Source of the DNA: Cordilura impudica
Lineage: Eukaryota; Arthropoda; Insecta; Diptera; Scathophagidae
Reading direction: 5' to 3'
Length of the DNA stretch: 64,000 nucleotides
Assembly: GCA_963682025.1 (NCBI GenBank)
Contig: OY821517.1
Span: forward strand, 101,504,107 to 101,568,106
The notes under the pieces were generated by a model that had not been told where the DNA came from, did not search any database, and saw only the letters and a list, made by a program, of their open reading frames with translations. Shown in pieces: positions 44,032 through 56,680 of this stretch; positions within the stretch are counted from its first letter, which is position 1, and each line of letters begins with the position of its first letter. A program made the translations under genes and the position numbers.

Positions 44032-45150
44032 ATTTAACATAGGGATCATTATACTTTCCGAAATGCTCGTGAGTATCTTTCTTAATCCGAAGAATTGGAC
44101 CTACACCATACCAAGAAGAACATCTATTTAATTGTGCGTCACTGTATATCGAGATTTTAATATCAATAATGGCTATCTTCCGTTTTTACAAAAATTAGTT
44201 TTCTACGACAAACTCTTCGGCAAGTATCATATCAGCCATCTATGACATCAATTTTATTTGGCGTAGTTTTTTTTAACGAATTTTCACAGTTATCGCGATA
44301 TTTTATAATTTATAACGAGTTTGGTATTTTTGTGGAATTCATATGAGGACAGTATGATAAAAATCTGTGTTTGATAAGAGATGGTAATACTAAAATTAAA
44401 ATACTACTATGATTAAATACTTATTTATAATAAATGCAACCAGTGAGGACTCTGCACTGTCATGTAAACAATATAATATGTGAATGCTTCGGTCACACAG
44501 TAGAAATATTTTTGATGAGGGCCATCAAGGTCGCTAAAATAATGAATGATTAGTGAGAAGAAGTGGGTGCATAATATTTTGTAAAATCTTTTCTATATGA
44601 GAGAGCTCTCGGAAAGATGTACACCGATAGAGCACACACTTGTGCCAATTTCAAAGGATTGGTTGGAGATATTAAAGTGTAATCCATAGTAGTTTTGACA
44701 TCGTTTCATAACTAAATGTACGCGGAGTTATCCAAATTGATTATATTGAAAATTAAAAAAGAAATAATAATATAAATTCGTTGACGATCAATTAACCTTC
44801 CTACAGAACAATTCATTTCAATTTTTCCACGAAGCGGTACCTCTAAAAACAAAATCCAAAACAGTCAATATTAAACTTTGGTTTACTGTTATTACAAAAG
44901 ACTCGATCTATCGAAGGGATATTGCGTACTCCAGATGAAAGAGGTTTAAAACTCCTGAGCTGCAAAACGAATATCATACGGCTAAGAGAGATGTTAAACG
45001 AAAAATAACAAGTAAGAAAATTATCGTCGGTCTAGACCGACCATATGATACCCTATATCATGGTTTAGAGACCCTATCTCATTGGTCCAACTAATTTGAT
45101 ATAAAAAATAAGCATAAACCAAATTTGAGTGGCATTGTTATTAATTTTTT
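44032..45150. repeat. Duplicated block, copy 2
   Basis: The fuller copy of the block at 42488-43218, beginning directly after copy 7 (TTTATTTAACATAGGGATC). It has the two segments (about 44145-44415 and about 44655-44760) that copy 1 lacks, so it is closer to the original. Confidence 0.88.
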
Positions 45151-45805
45151 TGCTTCAAATATGAAAAAGTTCATATAGTGTACTATATTTATATGGGAAC
45201 TAGGTCGAAAAATGGACCGATCTTGACCATATTTGGTAGAGTCACTTATATTTTGAAAAAATATATACAAACCAAATTTGAGAAAAATCTGTGCTATATT
45301 TTTGTTTTTTGATAGATTTAAGTGAAGATCGGGAAGCAGCTTATATGGGACCTATGACTAAGAATTGTCCTATAGGGATTGTTTTGTACTACTGATTAAT
45401 GGATATAATAAACACATACAAACCCAATTTGTTTGAGATCTGTACTATAATTTGGATCTTATGGCACTTCATGTCGGTTTTATAGGGATCATCTGTATGG
45501 ATGCTAGGTCTGAACATGGACCGAATTTCACCAATTTCAATAGCGTTCATCCTATGGCCGATGAAAGCTTATATGCCAAATTTCGTCAAAATATATTCAT
45601 ATTTGCGACCTGTAGTTTGATTACAAGCTTTACATGGACACACGGGCGGACGGGCGGACGGGCGGACATTTCTAAATCGACTCAGTAAGTGATTCTGAGC
45701 CGATCGGTATAATAGAAGATGGGTCTAGGTCAAATATTTTTGGTAGTTACAAACAGCAGCACAAAGTCATTATACCCAAACCACATGGTGGTATAGGGTA
45801 TAAAA
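45008..45805 (-). mobile_element. HINE/DINE-1-like repeat, copy 8
   Basis: Complete on the - strand, from ACAAGTAAGAAAATTATCG to CCACATGGTGGTATAGGGTATA, with a (CGGG)n-type variant of the CCGT tract (45640-45665). Its first 140 bp are shared with the block at 43086. Confidence 0.82.
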
Positions 45806-46211
45806 ATTGCTAAGTGCAATTTCTTTTCTATGAAATTAAATTTTGCCATTGACTCCATACAAACGTGGAGGACAATTAGAGATATTGGCATTGTTCGATA
45901 GACGCTGACGAATTGAACTTAAAATTTATGAATCTACCTTGATCATGATTTTACAATAATATACGAAATACTCCAAATTTTGTCAAGATAAATTCCTTTG
46001 AATTTATATGCGTTAATCAACTTTATAGTGGCCCTATGCTCCTAATAGGAGTAAAGAAATATACTTTAATATAATATAACTTTTACCGCCATATATAACT
46101 TTTTGCTTCAACAGCATTATAACTTCTAGGAGTTTCCCTATCCCAAAATAAAATAGCCATTCTAAGCTAATTGTCAAAAGTTTTTGAAAATATAATTTTT
46201 TTCTCAAATGA
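45806..46211. other. Non-coding stretch, nothing recognised
   Basis: No feature seen. The last part may be LINE sequence too decayed to read. Confidence 0.35.
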
Positions 46212-47340
46212 ATGAATATATATGTAACTCAACACAACTTATTGTCCCATAAACTATCCGGCTTTCGAGCAAACCACAGCTGCGTCACAGCATTAACTGA
46301 CGTTTGCGAAAACATAAGACGTGACATAGACGACAGCAAAATAACCTTCCTTGTTTTTCTAGATCATTCCAAGGCGTTTGACACAATTGATCATCAAACT
46401 CTCTGTATGAAGTTAAGAAGTTTCTTTAATTTTTCCTCAACATCAACGCTTCTTATCTTTCCTCTTATCTCACAAATCGCACACAATCCTTCTGCGTAAA
46501 TAGCAAGTCATCTGAACCCTTAAACCTTATAAAAGTTGTACCCCAATAATCTGAATTAGGACCACTTTTGATCTCAATTTATATCAGATTATCTTTCTCA
46601 TTGTAATACACATATATACGCTGACGAATTACAATTCTTTCTGAGCAACCTAATTGAGTCGATAGATGAAAATATAGACAAAATTAAGTATGACCTAGTC
46701 AATTGTACAGATGGGCGTCAGCAAAAGGTTTATGCATTAATCCTAGCAAGTCAAAATGTCTGCTAATACGCAAACGAAATGCAAATTTAGAGTTTGGGAA
46801 TGAGATAGTTATCAACGGCAAGAGAATTTACTTTGTGGCAACAACAAAAAATTTTGGAGTAAATTTTAATAACACTCTAACTTAGTCAAACCACATAAAT
46901 ACGACCGTTGTTCAAACTTACTTTAAGCTCAGAACACTATGGCACACTCAATCTTTCAATCCCTTAAATATAAGAATGCTTCTAGCCGAAACGTATTTCA
47001 TTCCCGGCATTTCCAGACTTTTTGCAAGTTGTGATTCTCGTAATAAAGGCAAACTTAATGTTTAATATAACAGCAAAATTATATATGTTTTTAGACTAAG
47101 AAGGTCTGCCGGAACTTCTTCCTTCACGAATAAAGTTTTCGGCATACCATTTGAAAATCTGACGAAAATTAGAGTTCTTTTGTTTCTTCATAAAGTAATT
47201 TTCACCGCAAAACCACTATACCTATATAAAAAGTCTCTAGTTCGCCAGATCAAACCGGGGAAAAAAATGGCATTTCTACGTCAGCGCTATACGTCTTTGG
47301 AATATGCTTCCACAATCTCAATAACTTAACAATAACGTTT
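46212..47340 (+). pseudogene. LINE reverse-transcriptase relic (Jockey/CR1-like)
   Basis: RT blocks in several frames: HKLSGFRANHSCVTALTDV, ITFLVFLDHSKAFDTIDH (motif A Asp), SELGPLLISIYI, a damaged motif C region near 46615-46640, WASAKGLCINPSKSKCLLI, VATTKNFGVNFNNTLT, a linker with RLFASCDSRNKGKLN, and a C-terminus ending near 47340. Multiple stops. The element probably runs on to the (AAAT)n tail at 47607. Confidence 0.78.
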
Positions 47341-47606
47341 CAAATTAAAAAAAAAAAAATATTTTTGATTATTTTGCATACCAATTTTATTATTAATTAA
47401 TTAAATTTACTTATAATTTTTGTTTTTATTTGTGTTCTTCTATTGTTTTCTTGGTTATTCCTTAACATTTTTTCTTAAATATTTTCTGTACTTTTGTAAT
47501 TAAATATGTATGTATTAGGTAAAGCCAAATCATAACTAACAATTGTCATGCCTTAGCACAATTATTCCTGTACTGTAATTATAAGATTTATTCTTGTTGT
47601 ACAGGA

Positions 47607-47609
47607 AAG

Positions 47610-47684
<75 letters not shown>

Positions 47685-47690
47685 ATGAAT
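47607..47690. repeat. (AAAT)n microsatellite, likely LINE 3' tail
   Basis: About 20 AAAT units after CTTGTTGTACAGGAAAGT. A tandem AAAT tail is typical of the 3' end of several insect LINE families. Confidence 0.85.
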
Positions 47691-49162
47691 GAAACTGATA
47701 AAATAATTTCAACAACATATTAAAGAAAGTCAATTTCGCACAAAAATTTCCTTGCGTTATTTCCATGGCAATATTTGTATCGTCAGATTTAGCCGGCTGT
47801 GACTATTTTCGATGGCTAGGTGGAAAGATATTGGGCTCCAACGATGAGGCCATCGGGATATTTGGAATGTTACACTAAAATTGAAGTCGATGTGTATAAA
47901 GAATCTATCGATGGCTTAATATAGAAGGAATGTATCTCACAAATATGATGCAAAACCTAATATCTTATTAACTTATGTAAAAAAAATATTTCTGCATTGA
48001 ATTTATTCCTGAAAATGTTAAAGAATTTTTTAAGTTTTTACATTTTAATGCAACTATTAGCCTCCTTTTACGATGCCTTCATCGTAAAAGAAAAGTCAAA
48101 ATTATGTTTATATAATTTTAAAAAGAAATTTTTCAGCTTGCTTTCGTATTCTAAAAAGATGAAAAATTTAATGTATGGTGGAAGATATATATAAAAATTA
48201 AAAAAAAAAACATTCAATTCTTAATTATTTTAAAATTTTCTGAAAAACTATACCATATGTTTCCAAGTTCAAGTTGTAGTGATGATTACATGATAATAAA
48301 CGCAAACTTGAACTAAAATTTTGTTTATTAATATTTTTTGAATTAACATATTTTTAGGGACATTTAACGGAGTAACGTTTTTGTTTTTTAAATATGCATC
48401 TCTAAAAATAGGTTAACATATGTTCTTAAAATTCAAAACACCAATCGCAATGCTAGATGGAAAGCAGAATATCTAATCAAAGAAAAGAAACTCATAGAGA
48501 ATTACGAAAATACAAATATAATGAAACGAGCAATGGAAAACACAAACAACAATTACTAAGTAGATACTTAATAAATATTTATAAACTTGCCAAAAAGAAG
48601 CAGGAAAAGTTGCAAGAAACACAACAAAAATAATAACAAAGAAAACGCAAAATGATGACGTCTAAAAATGTAATAAACTGAAAACAACCATTATTGGAAG
48701 GAATATTTACAAATACATCATCACATTCTTGTAAACTGGCACATATACATAGACCAAATAGAGACTCTTTCGCAAAAGAATTTTTCTAATCGAAATACCA
48801 AGAGAGAAATAACAACAATATCGAATACCCACCTACCACAAGCCTAAAGACTGTGGACACGCGCCATCATTATATACACATACATACATACATACATACA
48901 CATACACACATAAACATATTAAAACAATAACAAAAATCATATCGAAGATTATGCCTCACAGGATTTGCAGACTCTTTGGGGAACGTTTTATTGCATAAAC
49001 AAGAATAGCGACAACCATATGATTTGCTGTTTATGGGTTTCCTTAAAACAGAAAAATATATACAATATTTTTGCTATTTAATCACCAGAATACCAGAAAA
49101 CTAAATATGATTACTTTCTTCTGTGGAACTGCGATAATTCAAATAACTCATTCAAATTAAAA
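47691..49162. other. 1.5-kb stretch without recognised content
   Basis: No convincing gene. A short ORF at 47997-48194 has no features. A (CATA)n tract lies near 48880-48905. Confidence 0.4.
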
Positions 49163-49941
49163 ACAAGTAAGAAAATTATAGTCGGTCTAGACCGACTATA
49201 CGATACCCTATACCATGCCCTATCTCTTAGGCCCAACTAACTGGACATAGAAAATAAGCAAAAACCAAATTTGAGTCTGATTTTTATTAATTTTTTTGGC
49301 TGCAGATATGAAAAAATTCATATCGGATGCTATATCTATATGAGGACTAGGTCCAAAAATGGACCGATCCTGATCATGTTTGGTAAAGTCTCTTGTATTT
49401 TGCAAAAATATATACAAACAAAATCTGAGAAGAATCAGTGCAATATTTTTGTTTTTTAATTGATTTAAGTGAAGATCGGGAAGCAGCTCTATATGGGGCC
49501 AAAGCGATCATTTTTGGACTACTCATTAATGGACGTAATGAACGCATACAAAACCCAATTTGAGCAAGATTTATATGACAATTTGGATCTTATGGCAATT
49601 TATGTCGATTTCATAGGGGTAATTTGTATGGGGACTAGGTCTGAACATGGACCGATTCTCACCAATTTCAATAGCGTTCATCTTATGGCCGATAAAAGCT
49701 TACGTACCAAATTTCATCAAAATATATTCATATTTGCGACCTGCAGTTTGATTACAAGCTTTACATGGACACACACACGGACGGACGGACGGACGGACGG
49801 ACGGACATTGTTAAATCAACTCAGAAAGTGATTCTGATTCGATCGGTATAATTGAAGATGGGTCTAGGTCAAATATTTTTGGTTGTTACAAACAGCAGCA
49901 CAAAGTCATTATACCCAAACCACATAGTGGTATAGGGTATA
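49163..49941 (-). mobile_element. HINE/DINE-1-like repeat, copy 9 (complete)
   Basis: Best full-length copy: AACAAGTAAGAAAATTATAG, palindrome AGTCGGTCTAGACCGACT, ACGATACCCTATACCATG ... (ACGG)n at 49775-49806 ... CACATAGTGGTATAGGGTATA. Close to copies 1 and 7, hence young. Confidence 0.87.
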
Positions 49942-50418
49942 ATTAATGAATGAACCCACCATTAAAACCAAAAATATTTTCGCAAAAAAAATCAATGAAT
50001 AATTAAAGGAAACTTTTCCGGCTAAACAAAATATTACATTTATATCTCCTGCAATGAGTTTGCAAATTTTCGAAGCAAGGAAACCATTTTAAAGCTGAGA
50101 ATGTGTTTAATGGATAAATAGATTTTAGAGGTGAACAAAGTTTTGTCTTTTGGTCCAAAAGGCCAAAAATTTTAGAAATTCCTAAAAACACAATAGAAAT
50201 ATAGATTTTGAATTTAAAATATTTTCAATAAAGACAAGTCAAGTCAAATGAGAAGATTTGAGAAAACGTCAAAAAATTTTACTATAGAAAAAATTTAGAA
50301 TATGAAAATAAGCTTAAAATCTGTTCTCATTGACAGACAATTGGTTTTTAATAAAAAACAAGTGGTAAGAATCTAAAGATTCTCATTGAAGGAATGTACT
50401 CAAATCTAATGAAAATAT
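49942..50418. other. AT-rich stretch, nothing recognised
   Basis: No gene or repeat identified. Confidence 0.35.
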
Positions 50419-51065
50419 TTATACCCTGTACCACTATGTGTTCAGAGTATAATGACTTTGTGCTGATGTTTGTAACTACCAAAAATATTTGACCTATACA
50501 CATCTTATTTTTCCGATCGACTCTGAGTCGATTTAGCGATGTCCGTCTGTCTGCCTTGTAATCAGGTCGCAAATATTCTATCGGCCATAAGATGAACGCT
50601 ATTGAAATTGGTGAAAATCGGTTCATGTTCAGACCCAATCCCCATACAAATGAACCTTATGAGATCGAATTAAATTGCCATTGTGTATGTTTATTAAATC
50701 AATTTATTAGTAGTCTAAAAATAAACCCTATACGACAATTCTTAGTCATAGCCCCCAAAAGAAGCTGATTTCCGATCTTCACTTAAATCTATCAAAAAAC
50801 AAAAAAAGTGCACAAATTTCTCTAAAATTTGGTTTGTATATGTTTTTGCAAAAAATAAGTGACCTTACCAAATATAGTCAGGATCGGTAATTTTTTGACC
50901 TAGTCCCCATCTAAACATATAAATATAGGAGCCGATATGAACTTTTTCATATCCGAAGGCAAACAAATTAATAAAAATTCCACTCAAACTTTGTTTATGC
51001 TTATCTTCTATATCTAATTAGTTGGACCTAAGAGATAGGATCTCTAAGGCATGGTATTGGGTACT
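50419..51065 (+). mobile_element. HINE/DINE-1-like repeat, copy 10 (old)
   Basis: TATACCCTGTACCACTATGTG, CTGAGTCGATTTAGCGATGTC, CCGTCTGTCTGCC, interior with several deletions, ends at GGCATGGTATTGGGTA without palindrome or tail. Confidence 0.75.
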
Positions 51066-51224
51066 TGATTTTATTGGCGTTGAAATTTAATTAGCATTAG
51101 ACTGAGCAAATTTAAATATTAAAAAGTCTCATAGCTATTTAATGGTAAATAAAATTTAAGACAAAAATCGTTTGTTTACAAAAGACAAATATTTTCCATA
51201 TATGTTTAAAAAAAAATAATTATA

Positions 51225-51470
51225 CAGTCTCTCGCGAAAGTGTTTTGACATAATAGAAATTTTATTGCTTTGACTTTTACGTTTAAAAATTTTTATTTAT
51301 TCCGTATTATCTATCAAAAATATACAAAACTGACTTGTCAATGTCTATTGAAGCAAGAGATAATCTCATTTCTTTGTGTTGTATTGTAAGTGAAGTTTTT
51401 TTTCGAACAACTTGTGGTGAATACTCGTTCCTTTGCAATATATGTCATACTGTTTCGTGAGAGACACATC
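51225..51470. mobile_element. Possible short MITE with imperfect TIRs
   Basis: TACAGTCTCTCGCGAAAGTG and TTTTGACATA on the left is mirrored by TATGTCATACTGTTTCGTGA and GAGAC on the right, about 26 bp with several mismatches, enclosing about 190 bp. Resembles Tc1/mariner-type ends. Flanking TA was not resolved. Confidence 0.45.
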
Positions 51471-51717
51471 ACCACCAGAGAGACTACAACAGCACCGGAT
51501 GGTCGGATGGTGGGATGGTTACTTTAAAACTTTGGATCTTTGGTGACAATATTTCTATAATGGTTTTTGATGTTTCACACCTAGGTGGCGCCAATATCAT
51601 TACTAAATATATTTTTATGACATTCTTAAACGCAGAGAGCAGTTTTTACAATTTCCTTTTTTTAACGTTGTAAATTTTCTTGTAATAAGAAGGTTCTTGT
51701 TTGCTCAAGCTATTATT

Positions 51718-52494
51718 TTTATACCCTATACCACTATGTGGTTTGGGTATAATGACTTTATGCTGCTGTCTGTAACTACCAAAAATATTTGACCTAGACC
51801 CATCTTTTATTATACCGATCGAATCAGAATCACTATCTGATTCGATTTAACGATGTCCGTCCGTCCGTCCGTCTGTCTGTGTGTCCATGTAAAGCTTGTA
51901 ATCAAACTGCAGGTCGCAAATATGAATATAAGCTTTTTTCGGCCATAGGATGAACGCTATTCAAATTGGTAGGAATCGGTCCATGTTCAGACCTAGCCCC
52001 CATACATGTGACCCCTATGAAATCAACAAAAATTGCCATAAGATCCAAATTATCATATAAATCTTAGTCAAATTGGGTTTGTATGTGTTTATTACATCCA
52101 TTAATCAGTAGTCCAAAAATGATCCCTATGGGACGAATCTTAGTCATAGGCCCCATATAGAGATGCTTCCCGATCTTTACCTACATAAATCTATCTAAAA
52201 ACAAAAATATTGCACTGATTCTTCTCAAATTTTGTTTGTATATATTTTTGCAAAATACAAGAGTCAAACATGGTCAGGATCGGTCCATTTTTGTGCCTAG
52301 TCCCCATAAAGATATATCATCCGATATGAACTTTTTCATATCTTCAGCCAAAAAAATTAATAAAAATCCCACTTAAATTTGATTTATGCTTATTTTCTAT
52401 ATCAGTTAGTTGGGCCTGAGAGATAGGGTCTCTAAAAGCATATTATAGGGTATCGTATAGTCGGTCGAGATCGACTATAATTTTCTTACTCGTT
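51718..52494 (+). mobile_element. HINE/DINE-1-like repeat, copy 11
   Basis: TATACCCTATACCACTATGTG to CGGTCGAGATCGACTATAAT plus TTTCTTACTCGTT; the palindrome has two changes. The CCGT tract is short (three units plus CTGTCTG). Confidence 0.83.
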
Positions 52495-53162
52495 GAACTG
52501 TGATTTCAACATTTCTCTCTTTGTTTTTTTTACAAAATCTTTACAATAAAAGAAAAGTATTTCGTACTTCATCATATCTATAAAAAAATATAAACCATGT
52601 GTGATTCTGTGGTTCCAGGTTGTCTAATCAGTCTTCGTCGTAACCGCTGAAAAAAAATTGAAGTCAATTGGATTTTTTAGTGGGTAAACATAACTCGAGT
52701 ATGCTGAATCCAGTGCTGCTAGGCGTTTTTTAAGATAGCTTTTAATAGATAAGTAATAGAGTAACTAGAAAAAAGTTCTCGAAGAAATCCGAGGCCAACT
52801 CGCATGAAATAATACGATATATTTTATTTTATCAAAATCCAGTTTGATTTTTCCATTTCAGTGATTGCTATAAATAAATAAATAAAATCTCATTCTACAT
52901 CGGTAATTGGGTTTAAATGTGATAGAAAAATTTATATTTTCTAATTTTTTCTGTTGGTTGCTGAATTAGGTTAAAAACTTTATTGGCGGAAAATCTTGCA
53001 GAAACTAAGAAAATTTCGGGAAATTTTTCCTGAAAAATCAGTAAATTATGCATTTTTCCATAAACGGATTTGGCATTAATCAAATCATTGAAACCATTTT
53101 AATTATTATTTTCTATAGTTTTCTACGGAACTTTCCGACATATATTGTGATAGATTAAAATG
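52495..53162. other. AT-rich stretch, nothing recognised
   Basis: No coding or repeat signal. The right part may belong to the LINE that follows. Confidence 0.35.
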
Positions 53163-55335
53163 TCATGGGCGTGCCAAAGATTTAAAGGAAATTGGCAAGC
53201 AAATATACATGGTCACAAGGGCGAAGCCAAAATATTCTCGACCTTTTTCTAACTTCACACCCTGACAAGTATGAAGTGAAAATTCTTCAACCTCTCGGTA
53301 ATTCGGATCACTACACCATTTCCGCATCCTTTTCATACTCTGTACTTCAAAGTGTTTCAGCACCAGCTATGAAGTGCTTAGTTTTTATTTACGAAAAGGC
53401 TCGATTTTTTCAAGAATTTCAACTGGAAACTTTGTTTCCTGGATAAAAATGTTGATACTGCTGCGAAAATGGTGGAAAAAATAATAGTGCTTGGTATGCG
53501 ATTATTCATTCCATCAAAGCACATTTCGGATAAACTTAATCAAAAATTATGGTTTAACCAGACCTGCAGAGATGCAGTCAGATCCAGAGAGGAAGCATTC
53601 AGATATTGGCGTGAAAAAAATTTCGCCACTGAACTGCAATGCCAGCAGGCGAGAACTGAATGTGCCAAAACACTAAGGCGCCAAAAGTTTCTGTACGATC
53701 AGAGTTTTCGTGCTAAAGTTCTCTCTGCTCCTCTGAGTAGTAAGAGCTTTTGGTCATTTGTTAAAAGGGTAAAGAACAATGCTAGTTCTGCTATCCCAAC
53801 TCTTTTAATGAATGACCAAATATTCACTGAACCGGTTGATAAGGCTAACCATTTAGCTGAACTTTTTGCAAAAAATTCATTTTTGCCGGATAGCGATCAA
53901 CCACTGCGCGAACTCAAAAGAGTATCTTGTACTATGCCTAAAATATTCTTCCGAGCACGTGCAGTTAAAAAGGTTCTTTCTGATCTCAACATTAGTAAGT
54001 CTCCGGGACCGGATGGTATACCAGCACTGGTGCTGAAACAGTGCTCTTCGACGCTAGCCAGTCCATTGCCCAACCTTTTCAGCCTTTCGTACCGTGCGGG
54101 AGTCTTTCCCTCTTGCTGGAAGGTTGCCAATGTCCAACCAATCCCTAAAAAGGGTGCGGCTAATAACCTTGAAAATTACCGTCCAATTGCAATCAGCTCT
54201 GCACTCTCAAAGGTGATGGAGAGCATGATCAATTTCCATCTTGTGTGTGGCACGGTGCACTGATATCAAAGCTTATGGAATTTGGGATCGGAGATCGAAC
54301 AATACGTGTTGTTATTGATGGGGTCTCATCCAATGAGTTTCAGCTTAATTCAGGGGTACCCCTAGGTTCCGTTCTTTTTCCTTCTCTTTTCCTTATCTTT
54401 CTGAACGACCTTCTTGGTCAAACTTTTAACTCTATATACTCTTTCGCAGATGACAGCAGCATTTGTCATTCATTTTCCTTTAATTGTAGGCCAAGCCTAT
54501 TGGTGGTTGGGGGAAAACGCAGACAACGAATGACACACTCAATCAAGACCTGTTAACAATCTCCGAGTGGGGTTGATTTTAATGTGCTGAAGACTCAATG
54601 TTGTATGTTATATGGGTGGTATAGGTATTGAGGAATCGGATACTCTTGATGTTCTAGGCATGAGCATTCAATGTGATGTTCGTTGGAACGAGCGTGTTTT
54701 TCAAGTGTCGAAAGAAGCATTGAAGTGTCTTGGTTTTCTAAAACGGTGCAAAAATTACTTCACTCCCTCTGACCTCCTTAAAATCTATATCACTTACATC
54801 TGACCGAAAATGGAATACAACTCCATATATGGGCAGGAGCTTCAAAGTCTATTTTGGAGCTACTATACCGTGTGCAATGGAGTGCGTTGACGCTCATTAA
54901 TGACAGTAAGGTATCCAACTCTATTGACTCATTGGAACATCGTCGGAGTGTGGGTTGTATAGCACTGTTCTATAGATATTACCAAGCGAAATGTTCTTCT
55001 GAGATTAGCGAACTCATTCCAAGTGCCCGAGTTTCGGTTCCCTCTACCCGCTTCTCTAGTAGATCACATCCGTTTGTGGTTTATTGTCCAGTTGACCGCA
55101 CAACGCATTACAGAGAGAATTCGTTTATCAGTCGAACTAGCCGTATGTGGAATAAACTCCCCGCAGAGGTCTTTCCTGACAGTTATAATCTAATAAAATT
55201 TAAGTCAAATATCCACAAACACTACTCCCTCTCTCCGCCTTCCCAAAACCTATGTTCCTGACATCAGCACAATGCACTGCATCTGTAGGGGGCATCCCCT
55301 GACTGTTGGTTAATAAATAAAAAAAAAAAAAATAC
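53163..55335 (+). pseudogene. Non-LTR retrotransposon ORF2 relic, 5'-truncated, RT core deleted
   Basis: Endonuclease C-terminus YTWSQGRSQNILDLFLTSHP and GNSDHYTISASF (53205-53335). Linker and RT from 53469: FWSFVKRVKNNASSAIPTL, ISKSPGPDGIPALVLKQC and NYRPIAISSALSKVMESM. At about 54243 the sequence jumps from ESMINFHLV to VWHGALISKLMEFGIG, so the segment with the first catalytic Asp (motif A) is deleted. The catalytic SFADDSS block survives at about 54435. It then has LDVLGMSIQCDVRWNE, a tail RTSRMWNKLPAEVFPDSYNL, and a 3' end with AATAAATAAAAAAAAAA. Jockey/CR1-like; dead, but relatively young given long open stretches. Confidence 0.85.
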
Positions 55336-56332
55336 TTAGATTGTGGCCTTAAAAAAAAGTTTTTTTAAGGTTAAAAATTTTGGTTCTTTTTCCACCGTTG
55401 CACTGTGTTGCGGCTAGTGGAAAAGTAACTTTTTTCCGATTATTTTTTCCAGTGTTTTTAATGATGCAATTTTGTCACAGACATTCCAAGTAAACAAAAA
55501 ACACATAAAGCTTATTTTTATGTTGGCCCGTTGATTTTTAATTGATTTTAGAAGTCAAATATACAAAATTTTCACGAAAAGAGGGGATTTCAGGGCTGTA
55601 TTCAAAATGATCTCATTTGATTTTGGTGACAGATATTTTGATTCGGAAAAAAATCTGCCTTCGGACAAGTATCTTCTGTAAAAAAAAGGAATGTTGTTTG
55701 AGACATTTTCATATGCACCTTTTTTAGAGCGAAACCCCGACTAAAGGTCCATTTTTCCTTTAAATTTGGGTTAGGTAAGCAATATCTAAAAAGTCCCAGA
55801 GAGTCCCAGTTCCAAACCACTACAGAAATGTTACATAATTTGTTTTCAACGAACTGTGAAAAAATCAGCAGCCGATACCAGCCCTCCTGGGAGTTATAGC
55901 GATTTTAGTATATCACTCTCAGTATTTATTCCATAGAAATAGAACGAAATTCTCGGAATCACTTATTGAATAATTTAATCATATTGGTTTTTGGGTGACT
56001 TTCCGTCATCGCCATCTTCTGTGTTTTCTTTTTTGTCACTAATTAGTCCGCATGTGTGTCCGTCTTTATATAGTGTTTTCTTTTAGCTTGTGGTGGTACC
56101 TTTCTCTCTCTCTGTTGTTTTACTATTTTATTCTCTCTCTTTCGCTCTCTCTCTCTCCCCCTTTATTTTTACGTCTAGGTAGGTATTGTATTGGTATTTG
56201 TATTGTTTTTATTTTGTGGTTTCCCTTCATTTACTACATTTAATTGCTTTCTGATGCGTTTTTCATATAAGTGTTTTAATGGTTCGAATATTACATCAGA
56301 ATATATAATTATAAAGTTGACAGTCAAGAATT
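55336..56332. other. Non-coding, includes CT-rich tract and possible 5' flank of the next ORF
   Basis: Nothing recognised in 55336-56050. TC-rich (TCTCTC) tracts at 56103-56160. The last 100 bp lead into the ORF at 56333. Confidence 0.4.
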
Positions 56333-56680
56333 ATGGAATACATTAAAATTTCCTATCAGGAACTGCATGAGTTGATGCAACAGAGTAAAACTAGAAACGT
56401 GGAGGATGTTTTGGAATTGCTTGATCATGAGCATGGAGTGAAAAGTAGTTTAATATTTCCAAACATAAAAGATAAATTGAAAAAGTTTGTCAATAAGTAC
56501 AATACACGTCTTCAAAAGTTTAACAGGATGTATGAACGGCTTGGAGCTACGGACTGGATTCAAGAGGGCTATATTGAAGTTGGAAATCATCCAAGTACTT
56601 CAAAACGAAAACCCGAACCTAAGGAGAAGAAATACCTGGAATTATCAGAGGAAGCAATGAACTTATTGGTAGATGACTGA
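56333..56680 (+). CDS. Small intact ORF of unknown function
   Basis: 115 codons, ATG to TGA, followed within 35 bp by AATAAA (GCAATAAAATATG), so it may be a real expressed gene or the end of one. Protein: acidic/basic and hydrophilic; a predicted helical part with LHELMQQSKTRNVEDVLELL and IKDKLKKFVNKYNTRLQKFN, then STSKRKPEPKEKKYLELSEE and an acidic end (LLVDD). No signal peptide or membrane segment. The pattern of a short N-terminal domain followed by STS-K-R-basic and LSEE reminds me of small transposon-associated proteins of arthropods, but I cannot name a family. It is not matched elsewhere in the window. Confidence 0.45.
   Translation: MEYIKISYQELHELMQQSKTRNVEDVLELLDHEHGVKSSLIFPNIKDKLKKFVNKYNTRLQKFNRMYERLGATDWIQEGYIEVGNHPSTSKRKPEPKEKKYLELSEEAMNLLVDD

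Noticed and set aside
47536..47766. ORF with an FIYLFIYLFIYL repeat on the - strand
   Set aside because: Translation of the (AAAT)n microsatellite.
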